A stretch of DNA of 64,000 bases from Lingula anatina (Eukaryota; Brachiopoda; Lingulata; Lingulida; Lingulidae). Under the pieces are notes generated by a model. It saw only the letters and a program-made list of their open reading frames with translations, did no database searches and was not told the DNA's origin. The first letter of the stretch is position 1. Every line of letters starts with the position of its first letter. Position numbers and translations under genes: made by a program. The DNA lies in NCBI RefSeq assembly GCF_001039355.2, contig NW_019775413.1:1308745-1372744 (forward strand), given 5' to 3'. Shown here one piece after another: positions 54,431-64,000 of this stretch.

Positions 54431-56142
54431 CTAAAAATCTTCTTGTATTTGATCAACATGAGGTTGTATTCCCCTTTCTACTAGTGCTTTCTTTTTCTTT
54501 TCTTCCTCTTGTTTTTTAACAGTTTGTTCTTCTTGCTGCATTGCAAGTATTTCCTCTATCTTGACTTCCTCCAGGGGAAGCTGACCTTCTTTTTCCATAT
54601 CCTTAAAGAAAAATGAGTAAAGCAATTGTTAAAGTTGAATAGTTAAAGTTATAGTTGTAATCTAAATTTTGCAAAATGTGATGGTTTTGAATGAACACTC
54701 ACATACCATACCTGTTCTTCTGCCACCTTTCAACTGATATAAAATAATTTTATGAAAACAAAAACAGAAACCTCATGTGATTTCAAGCTATTTGTATACT
54801 TAACAATACATGCTGAATATTTTGCATTATACCTGAAAGCACACATTACATATTTGCATAAATTAAAAAAGTTTTTTTAATACAATGTACTTACTATTTC
54901 TCCCAAAAGCACTACATTCTCTCCTCTAACAACAAAAATGCCTCTGGGAATATCCCCATATTTCTTTCCCACATGGATTCTTTCAATTGTCCGGTGCAAC
55001 ACCAGATTGGCTACAATAGCAAGACATTGTATGAAGCACACATCCATTGCAATATATCAGTAAAATGAGTAAGTAACCTCTTTCTATAACACATAAATTA
55101 TTAGGCAATATTATTATCGAATCTTAAAATGTATAATATTTGATAAGGCAAACTCATCTATACAGGATGAACTCATTAGTAATACCATAATATATATGTG
55201 TGTGTGCAGGGGCGTAACCAGACCTTTAAAAATTGTACGCACAGATTTTTAAAATTCCCAGCAAAATGTAGACTAACGCAAGAGATGAAGGACAGCGTAA
55301 TTACAGCATATGTACCACACATCGCAGCTTAATTTCCATTAATAATAAAATCATCATTTAGTCAGAAATATTCTCGCAATTAAAAAAGTTTCAATATTCT
55401 TATTACCCAGAACGGTATATTTATTTAAAAGGAGGCTAGCTTCGCAAATGTGGAACCCCCTTCGAATAATCCTGGATCCACCTCTGAGTTGAACTAACAT
55501 ACGGTTTCATTCACCTTACATGTGGATGCATGGCTCCCAAAAACAACCAATTGTACGACACGACAGAGGTCTGATACATATAAGTTTAATTATTTGTTTG
55601 TAAAAATTGCCCATGTCACCCTGTTAGTTTGGAGGGGTAAGCTGGGTCAAGTCCGTGTCAAAATTCTTTGAAGCTTTGCAGGAAAAAATCTTCCTTTGTT
55701 TCTTTAGCTCCTTCTTAAACCTGGTGTCCAGATTTTATCTAGTGCTCCCAGGGTTGCGGGAGCTGCTCTTTGAAAATAACACTCAGGCAGATTTTTACCT
55801 GAGATAAACATCGCCACCGAGAATGCGTTCGATATTCTCAAGAAAGAGGGTACAGAACAGTTAAGGGCCACTGAACCCTCCAATTAAGAGGTAAAGGAAG
55901 TTTCAGTTAGATGGACGATTAAGATAGGACTTGTTAAGGTTACAGGCATTGTTTACCTTAGTTTGCAAGAACAATTGTGCCTATACAATTGATACAGAGG
56001 ATTTGTACGTACAGGTGACTTTGATAAGCAGAGGATTTTCTTTTATATTCCGTGAAAAATATACTAAATTTATATAAAATAATATCATGGTTGGCCAAAA
56101 AATTGTACGCACAGTGCATCCGTGCGTATGCCTAGTTACGCC

Positions 56143-56186
<44 letters not shown>

Positions 56187-56803
56187 TGTGTGTGTCATAC
56201 ATAAACTTACCAAACTGATCTATGCTTCTCAAGTATCCTATCAGGGTCCTTCCATCTCTTAATACAACCAAAAGCTTTTCTGAAATCCAAACATGACACA
56301 TGTCATATACTCAATGAATTAAAACAAATTGCAAGTATTTGCATCAAACTCACTATTACAAACTGGTACGTCTCAGATGTGTGTTCTATTTCTACCAGTA
56401 CTGATAACTGCCAAATAAAATGAATTCAACTTCTTGCAATTTCTTTTCCAACAGGGGCACCGAATGAATTATTTAAAGCTCAAAAGACAAATGCAAGAGG
56501 TGTGAAGACAGCAAAATCGTTACGTAAAACAGAGACAGTGAATTCACTACACTGTCAGCACATTGCACACTCTGCAGTACCAATAGTGGCAAATGGCAAT
56601 CTAAAGTACACCGTACCAGCACTGGCAGCAGTGGTAATACAGTAAATACATGTACTCAAGTTATTACATTGTCATTGTATTCCTCTTTAATTATGGCTTT
56701 TAAGATATCTAACTCATTTGTCGTCAGTTTTGCAGATAAAATATTTAATATACTTACTGTCTATTTCTTCTATAAGGCTCGCAGTCCCCGGTAAATAATT
56801 CAT
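54431..56803 (-). CDS. LSM1: LSM1, mRNA decay Sm-like protein
   Basis: Subunit of the cytoplasmic LSM1-7 ring that binds deadenylated mRNA 3' ends and promotes decapping in P-bodies. Exons on the minus strand are 56758-56803, 56211-56279, 54895-55010 and 54431-54601. They give 133 aa, the same length as human LSM1. The N-terminus [15 protein letters not shown] and the Sm1 motif ([17 protein letters not shown]) match. So do [15 protein letters not shown] and the Sm2 motif ([15 protein letters not shown]). The C-terminal tail is a charged helix ([21 protein letters not shown] region) as in LSM1 rather than LSM8. Intron 2 contains a hAT-like element. The gene is head-to-head with the peroxiredoxin gene, 430 bases apart. 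Confidence 0.96.
55207..56146. mobile_element. hAT-like non-autonomous DNA transposon in LSM1 intron 2
   Basis: The left end CAGGGGCGTAACCAG matches the reverse complement of the right end, CATGGGCGTAACTAG, at 13 of 15 positions. Both ends are flanked by TGTGTGTG, consistent with an 8-bp target-site duplication, though the insertion is in a TG repeat so the duplication cannot be proven. The motif AATTGTACGCACAG occurs in direct orientation near both ends (55231 and 56101). No transposase frame is present. CAGGGGCG-type ends and 8-bp duplications are typical of hAT elements. Confidence 0.75.
55471..55486. mobile_element. Possible remnant end of a second hAT-like element
   Basis: CCTGGATCCACCTCTG, whose reverse complement CAGAGGTGGATCCAGG looks like another hAT-type terminal repeat, lies inside the larger element. 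No matching partner end was found nearby, so it may be a truncated nested copy or chance. Confidence 0.35.
56145..56196. repeat. (TG)n microsatellite
   Basis: A TG tract of about 25 units abutting the right end of the transposon, with its left-hand remainder at about 55197-55206, in LSM1 intron 2. Confidence 0.95.
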
Positions 56804-57232
56804 TACTTCCGCAGTTTCCCACCTTTCAGTTTACCGAGCCTACCAACAGCTAATACACATGGCCCGATCTGACACATGACATTGACCTTCAAATTAGAAC
56901 ACAAGACAAGCCTAAAGCACAGCAATGTTCATATTAACGGCAGGTTAAGGAAATATGGCAGAACGTGGACTTTTTCGAGAATTCTGAAAAACGAAATACC
57001 TCTCTTGAATTTCGTACTTGTTTACACGAATTGGGTGTCATATCAAAAGAAACGTGAGTACAATAATTTCGCACATGGCCATTCTTCAAGGGTGAGTCTC
57101 GTTTGACGGAAAATCCATATAAAACGAAATCCTGCGAATGAGGCTACTATGCGGATTTATTAAAACCGACCGGCTGCATGGTTCGTTGATTGTCAAGGTG
57201 AACTTTACGTAATTTTAAAATTATTGCAAGAA
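56804..57232. promoter_or_regulatory. Bidirectional promoter interval LSM1 / Prdx3
   Basis: The start codons of LSM1 (minus) and the peroxiredoxin (plus) lie 429 bases apart, so both promoters must fall here unless upstream exons exist. I see no TATA box I would trust and no clear acceptor before either ATG. Confidence 0.55.
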
Positions 57233-59710
57233 ATGGCTTCGATTGCAAGAACTGCCCGTCGTTTGGTAAGACTAAAGGCAGATTAATATAAAAATCAGTT
57301 AAAATGCAGATATAAAGTTACTAATGAAATTTTCACCACAAATGTATATTTTAACGTTAACATGTTGAAGTTGAAACTAATAAATAAATGAGTACGTTTT
57401 TAGCTTCAGACTTCTCTGGCTCCAAAACTAGTCCCAAGGGTTGGTGTCATCACAGGATCGCAAAGATATCTGCACGTAACACCAAACAGATGTATGTTGT
57501 CGTTTTCCTTTTATAATTATTCAGAGAGCAAAAGTACTTTCATTTTTGCATTATTTGCGTTCACAGATTTTAGAGAGATGTAGCATATTGTCTTGAAGAA
57601 GACATTACGTGTTGGATTTAATATAAGTATTATTTGCTTATGATTTATTTGCACGTCGACTTTTGAAGTGATTTAATACTTAAAACACACCAAGACAAAT
57701 TGCTGTTATAAAATTTTGATACTGAGTAAACAAACATAATTGACTTATTGTCACTCATACACATAAATGATGTAGTACTTATAAGACTTGTTTTCTATTG
57801 GGCAAAAGGGTAGGTAATTTTTTTCATCGTGAAATTTAGAAGTACTGTATTATATTTTTTCATCTGTACAAATAGAAAATCACCTTTTCATCATTTTTAA
57901 GTTGAAGCCAAAGTTCAGCAGCCAGCCCCAGATTTCAAAGGAGAAGCAGCGGTTGATGGTGCCATCAAGGAGTTAAACTTGACTGACTATAGAGGGAAAT
58001 ATCTTATCTTGCTTTTTTACCCTCAAGACTTGTAAGTGCATGTGTGGCTTTGCTTTCCTTCAATAATTTCTTTGTGTGCACAATAATTTTTGTTTTATAA
58101 TTGTTAAGTCAATTTTACATAGTTTTATGTATTCACTGCAGCATGCACTTGGCTTATATTGAGCTTTGATTGACAAAACATGCTTGAACCTGTTTGGTAT
58201 TTTTAAAAGAATAGTTGTCCAAAAGATATGATACAAAAACACTGAAAGCTTATATTTGATTGTAATTCTTTTTATTTTTGTTACCTTTCCTTATTTCAGC
58301 ACATTTGTCTGCCCAACTGAACTGATTGCATTTAGTGACAGGATTGCAGAGTTTCATGCCATAAACACAGAAGTGATTGGGGTATCAACAGATTCAGTAT
58401 TTAGTCATTTGGCATGGATCAACACACCTAAAAAGGTAAGTCATTTTTGAATATGTTAAAAATAATGTTTCAGATTCTAGGAGAATTCTATCTAAAATTT
58501 ACTTACAAATACAGCTTCAAGTTTATAACCATGCAGCTATGTAAGTATTAAAGTTACTGTGTAATTTTGCTTCCAGTTTAAGACACATTTTCTGTGACAA
58601 CCCCCATCTTGATTTGGTTGTAATAGATTAACACATACTGAACTGAAAACGGAAGTACTTCTCTTACACAGGAAGGAGGACTAGGGGAGTGCAAATATCC
58701 ACTCTTGTCTGACTTTAAGAAAACCATTGCCACGGACTATGGAGTGCTTCTGGAAGAGAAAGGTGTGGCATTGAGGTCAGTACTTTCTATAGGTATTTTA
58801 TGAGTGATATTTAGGCACTCATTTTAGTAATTTTTTCTGAAACCGCTTCCACTGTTAAATGGTCAAATTAGGAAAAAAATTAAGATTGTGATATACAATA
58901 CATTGAATCCCAAGGGGGGAAAAAGCAATTATATCAAAGTGACAATATGCTTATGGAATTGTATTAAATATAAAAAATAAATTGTTAAAAATTGGCGTTG
59001 TTATTGCATTTATTTATATATATCTTTAAGGTTGTGGATTGCAACATGAATCTTGCTTAATTAATATTATATTATAATTTTTTTTAAAATTCAGGGGTCT
59101 TTTCTTAATAGATCCTAATGGCCTGGTGCGACATATGACAGTGAACGACTTGCCTGTGGGGAGGTCAGTGGATGAAGCATTGAGAACGGTGCAGGCTTTT
59201 CAGTTTGTAGAGGAACATGGCGAAGGTGAGAATTTAAATATAAGTATTACATATTAAGTGAGAAAACACGTATTTGAGTTAGGTAGTTGTAAGTTACATG
59301 TACCAGCTGTTTACTAGTTTGTTGTACTGAAATTGCATGTTGTAGAGGGCAACCTCCCTGACTTTTGCAAGAAGTTTATTATTAATACCAGTTGTTATGA
59401 AGTTTGTTGTATTGAAACCTGTGGTAATTATTGACATTTTACAGATAATTGTTTTGAATATCATTTCATTATAAGATACATAATTATTAAAGTAATGACA
59501 AATTTTTCATCTGAGATTACAAAATTTTTAAATTAAAAAATTTTTATTAAAAAATATAAATTGTGGTTTACCAAAGATGATTTGGATAGCAGCTATTATT
59601 AAACAAGAAAACTTCATCTTTCAGTGTGTCCTGCCAACTGGCAGCCAGACTCCCCCACCATCACGCCAACTCTAGAGGGTTCAAGGGAATATTTTACCCA
59701 AGTCAATTAA
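57233..59710 (+). CDS. PRDX3: Mitochondrial thioredoxin-dependent peroxiredoxin (Prdx3)
   Basis: Typical 2-Cys peroxiredoxin that reduces hydrogen peroxide using thioredoxin. Seven exons, 57233-57265, 57404-57491, 57902-58031, 58300-58435, 58672-58775, 59095-59225 and 59625-59710, give 235 aa. The first 40 or so residues are Arg- and Ser/Thr-rich with almost no acid ([11 protein letters not shown], then SQRYLHVTP), a mitochondrial presequence. The peroxidatic Cys is about C88 in [14 protein letters not shown] and the resolving Cys about C209 in VCPANW. Both hyperoxidation-sensitivity motifs are present: GGLG at 131-134 and YF at 230-231. The presequence and the overall match favour Prdx3 over cytosolic Prdx1/2. 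All introns are GT-AG. Confidence 0.95.
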
Positions 59711-61200
59711 ATCTTTGAACCGGTCAGAGAGGTGCTAATATGCATTTATAATTGATATAAAAACTGACTCATGAAAATTTAAGTTTACGCTTTACGATTT
59801 CTTGAAAGTCATGCATTGCTTACCCTGAGTGTCAGAGCAACGTAAAAGCTAGCTTGTTAAATATATACCTTGTGATGGAGTCGCTTTTACTAGCTCTGAC
59901 GAACAGCGACAATCTGAGGGCGTTCTTCTTCAAAATTTTGCCTGGGGCGCTTCCATATTTGGAAGTCACCCGTCACAGCTGTGTCCGCCTGGATCCATAT
60001 TTGGAAGTCATAAGTCTCGTGCGTCACAGGTTTGGCCGCCTGGAGCTGCCTTTCCCGCCTCGCGCTGAAGTTATCTCGTGCAGACGAGACAAGAAGCAAA
60101 GTGCCTGACGAAGTTTGAATTGAAAATATCTTGCAGTCGAAGGTCAGTGCCACAATAGTGATTTTGGTGTAGCCATTGCGCAGCCCTTATAGTGGTATCG
60201 GGCATACAGTGTAGCTGTCAAATTTGGCACACGGCAGGCACGTGTATTGCGCACGTGTACATCTCAGGACTAAATGTTCTTTGATAAACAAAAATACAAA
60301 AACATTGGATATATCTTTTCTGTTCGAAGAATATTATTTTTTTCACTTTACATCTTAAATACAGCAAATAAAACTAAATAAAGCAGAATTAAATCTGTTT
60401 TACGTTTCATTTTAATCTGATGACATTCAACTGCAGATTCACTGCGGAGCAGTTCTTTTTGATTGATGGAAGTGTAACTTGGCCGCTGGTCACTAGAGCC
60501 GGTATTGTTGATATGGGTTATATATGAAATCAAGATCGAGCTGGCAATACCGGAATCTAGAACCTAGGGTAGCATTGCTTAGCTTTTCAACTTGGTGCCC
60601 ACTGGTTGCTTATTTTTACAAGCATAATGCATTATTTGTTACATCAGGGAATCTTTTTTTCTCGATTTTGTCATTTTGCCCACTTTGTTTTAAGCAGATT
60701 TTTTAACATAGGTGTAAATGTAATACCTATATATCCATTTTACTCTGTATGAAGGTTTAGAGGTTTTTTATAGGTTTTTTTATAGGTTTTTTTTCTGTAA
60801 AAATGCACAGATTTGTTGCCAATATAAGTTACAAATATATGAATTTTAATGGTATATAACTTACATGGTTTTGTTGGAGGGACATGCATGGTTACATGCT
60901 TACTTATTTTTACAGATGTGATGTTTTGTGTTCATGTTATATAATACTAAAAATAATTGCCACTGCTTTTCTTTTATAGATAAGTGAACCAACTTGCTTT
61001 TATGGAAGTGTGTGTCTGACCGAGCCATCATTAAGTCAGGAATTTGAAATTTTGACGCACAGATATTGACATTTTACGTTAGGATGAGAAGCATACTTGT
61101 GAAAATGGCACAAATATGTACAAAATTGAAGAAATAAACCTTTTTACTGTATACCAAAAGAAAGAAAAAATATAGTAACAATAATGCAAAACAAAATGCC
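59711..61200 (+). other. Non-coding region downstream of Prdx3
   Basis: No coding sequence recognised. A plus-strand AATAAA is present at about 60366 and another at about 61133, so Prdx3 could have a long 3' UTR. The part 59850-60250 is richer in G and C, with two CACGTG E-boxes near 60240-60260 and the direct repeat at 59952-60044. It could instead be regulatory DNA. Confidence 0.4.
59952..60044. repeat. Imperfect tandem duplication
   Basis: Unit one 59952-59993 and unit two 59994-60044 share TCCATATTTGGAAGTCA, CGTCACAG and CCGCCTGGA. The second carries an extra eight or nine bases (TAAGTCTCGTG region). Confidence 0.85.
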
Positions 61201-61616
61201 AAGATGTTGATTAAAATTTCATTTTATTATTTTTTCTCTTATTCCATTTTTGGTTTTATTATCTTCTAGTATAGAAATAATGTACAAAACCACATGGAGC
61301 TTTGACACTACACCATTATAATAAGCAGGTGCTATGACACCAAAATATTTCATGATGTAAAAATATCTTACAAAAGATAAAGAACATAGGATTCACTCTT
61401 GCAAAGAAGCAACCTTGGTCCCTTTTAAATATACTGATGCACAACCTTTTATATAAATTCCATTATATCTAACATCTACCACATTTATATATATATTCCT
61501 TTAGCAATATCAACAGACTTAAAAATATAGCTTTGAAAGCTATTGTGTACAACAAAAATGAAAATAAATTGTATAGCCTACCAGTATTGTTAATACTTGT
61601 TTAAAGTCCAAATCAC

Positions 61617-61617
<1 letters not shown>

Positions 61618-61649
<32 letters not shown>
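61618..61649. repeat. Poly-A tract
   Basis: A run of 32 A. No retroposon body was recognised upstream. Confidence 0.95.
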
Positions 61650-61651
<2 letters not shown>

Positions 61652-62646
61652 AGTATTATGCTTGCTTAATTGTATTTTAATTATATCTTAGTAAATATCT
61701 AAATTGTAAAATTCCTTTTTTTCTTGCGGTCTTTTAACTTCGCATAATAACACATCGTAGCATTCATAAAAAAAATCACCTTGCTCACAATTCTTGCATC
61801 ATTAAACAAAAGCAACACAAGCAAGCATGACCTTCGAAATGCAAACAAAAAATAACAAATGACTACAACTATTCCTTTCTCTCTTAACACTGACTACCAC
61901 AAACATTACTCGAGCCTATACATACTACAAGCACAGGTATGAGGCATTTATGTTCATGGACGGAAAGAAAATTATAACAGAAATGTAAAGAGGGGCGTGG
62001 TTTACAATCACAGAATACATTGCAAAAACATGGGACTCAATCCTTAGCAATATTCGTAAGGAACAGCTGAAACTTTAAATTAATTTTTGCACTTGTACCA
62101 ATTGGTGGAAGCAATATGAAAATGGTTGGTAAAAATCACAAATGATGAGGCAGGTTCATTGGCGTTTAAATTCCCCACTAAAAGAGGACCTGATAATACA
62201 GAAATAAAAACCCCTCTTATATAATATCAACCATTTAGCATCATGCAGACATCTTTTGCAAGTTAAGGTAATGGCTTACCACCTATTATGTTTTGACTTA
62301 TGGCCCTGGCATGCATAATACTCGGCAGTAATAAACCATACCCTGTATACTGTATATATATCATCTATTTACATTAGCGTAGCACGTCCTGGTCCATTTG
62401 AATAAATCACTTGCATAATAAACTTGACATATGATAATGCCCTAGCTTGATTTGACTGCATAATTTGTGTGACAAACTACAGAGCAAATAGCAGCTAGGG
62501 GACCCAGGCAAATAAGTTCCTCTACATTTCTTATTGATCTTTACCAAGGTGTATCCCAATTAAAGCTGAGAGCAAGTATTGATATGCTGTTTACACATAG
62601 TATGAAGATGTTTTCCCTTATGTTTAATACAAAGACATCAATCACA

Positions 62647-62727
62647 AACCATCCAACACTCTTATTGGCATTTGGAACGAAACGATTTTAAAATGTACTA
62701 GTGAAAAGTCGAAGGTGTTGGATGGTT
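62647..62727. repeat. Stem-loop with perfect 13-bp stem
   Basis: AACCATCCAACAC at 62647-62659 pairs perfectly with GTGTTGGATGGTT at 62715-62727, leaving a 55-base loop, in the possible 3' UTR. Confidence 0.75.
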
Positions 62728-64000
62728 AACATGAACTCAAGCCAACCCTGGTGTTACCTGGAGTATTTACAGAGGAAAAAAAATTGCTTTGTATCAAATC
62801 TTATCAAAAAGGCTAGGCTGTTTTAGGAATAGACGGCAGGGCAACTAGATGGTGACATTATTAGTACAGCAGACCTTGCACATACAGCCAACTCACATAA
62901 ACCAGACACTCGCCTGTAACATGCCAATTCTGGAAGTCCTGGTTCAGTCTAATAACAAAGAATGGTACTGTGTATAAAGGACAAAACAAGCCTTTCCCAA
63001 TAGTAATCATCTGATATCTTAAAGTCTTGTGACTTTGCATGAAATCAACCGAGACTTAAGCTCCACTCAGAACAGATGTTCCGTTAGTCCGTGGATCATC
63101 TGTTGTGAATGTGTCCTAAGAGATTTAGGAGATACTGAAGTCAGAAACTATGGCACACATGTAAGTGTTGTGTTGCATTAAACAAAATTTAAAGAATTTA
63201 TTCACATATTTTTTTTTATGGTGGCTTTCTCTCTAGTTCTATAAAATAACCATCTTCTAGCAACAGGATGTACTCACTATGTTTATTACTTTGGGATAGT
63301 TTTCTAAAGCGACATATCTGGCACAGAGTATCACCCTTACTGCTAAAAGATAAGCCCAACCTCAAATTCTAACACGTTTCCTAGTCTCATATGCAGTCAC
63401 CTAGTACAGAGGTCTACAATACTACTCTATTACCATAAGCACATGAACTGCTAAACAGGAGTAAGAGCACTTCTATTTTTTCCTTTCCCATGTGCCTCCC
63501 TGGAGCTGTCTGACAGTCTGACAATACAGCCGTTCACAATCTTACCTACTTAAAAATGTCAAACTGATGTAAAGACTACATACATTGCGCTAGAAGATCA
63601 AATCAGTCCCTGAAAAAAATGACAGCATATCAGTAATACTTCAGAACCTCTGCTGTTGCATTGTTCCAGGGTTTAAAAAAATCTCAGTGGGAGACATGAA
63701 GCTGTTTTGGTTCATCCCTTCATATCACTAAAACTGCTTCGCCCAGCTGTAAACATTTTACAAACTAAAAAGAAACAAGGAATCCTTATTCCTGAAAGAT
63801 CCTTCAAAAGCTCCTTAAACTCTAAGGCTGTATTCCCAGAGCTTTTAGATCGATCTATCCCCGCGGGGAGTCTCACTAGATTACTGTCAGATAATCCGGC
63901 TTAAATGTCTGTCCCGCCTACTACAAGCTGTAAGAGGGTAATTAACTTTCGTGTCCGCTCGGCTGACAGCTATTTAGCGTGAACCCCCAGGGAGTTAGGT

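Larger units (their letters stand above)
61201..64000 (-). other. Non-coding region, possibly 3' UTR of a minus-strand gene beyond the window
   Basis: About 2.8 kb without any credible coding frame. A minus-strand AATAAA (TTTATT at about 61222-61227), placed where a transcript entering from the right would end, suggests a long 3' UTR, but nothing in the window confirms it. A poly-A run lies at 61618-61649 and a stem-loop at 62647-62727. Confidence 0.3.

Noticed and set aside
63707-63904. 65-codon plus-strand frame at the right end
   Set aside because: No recognisable domain and no splice partners; the nearby palindrome CCCCGCGGGG is short and isolated.

Overview
The window is animal nuclear DNA. 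Genes are split into many short exons by AT-rich introns, with spliceosomal signals at each boundary and simple repeats between. The proteins resemble human orthologues closely in sequence and length, and two minor-spliceosome (U12) introns are present, which fits a slowly evolving invertebrate. A mollusc or other spiralian is my best guess, but the sequence alone does not settle the phylum. All exon models below were built by hand from reading frame, splice sites and remembered family sequences; each assembled coding sequence keeps an open frame.

Layout: (1) 1-13142, minus strand: the LIM-homeodomain gene Islet, five coding exons, 346 aa. (2) 13143-24065: about 10.9 kb without a convincing gene, containing the Islet promoter and probably Islet regulatory DNA. 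(3) 24066-41444, minus: importin-11, 26 coding exons, 970 aa. Its tenth intron holds a separate plus-strand RING/B-box/NHL-like TRIM gene (34107-36894) and a 25-base assembly gap. (4) 41455-42046: shared promoter interval of IPO11 and SLC30A5. (5) 42423-49138, plus: zinc transporter ZnT5, 15 coding exons, 775 aa. (6) 50147-53230, minus: an unrecognised, probably nuclear, protein of about 589 aa. (7) 54431-56803, minus: LSM1, 133 aa, with a hAT-like transposon in its second intron. (8) 57233-59710, plus: mitochondrial peroxiredoxin (Prdx3 type), 235 aa, head-to-head with LSM1. (9) 59711-64000: no coding sequence found; probably UTRs.

Apart from Islet, a developmental regulator, the recognised genes are mostly housekeeping: nuclear import, zinc loading of the secretory pathway, mRNA decay and mitochondrial peroxide removal. 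They do not form a pathway. I found no evidence of a wholly new biological system. The most notable signals are the AT-AC U12 intron in IPO11, the GT-AG U12 intron in SLC30A5, the TRIM gene nested antisense in IPO11, the unrecognised gene, and several foldback or terminal-inverted-repeat elements in introns.
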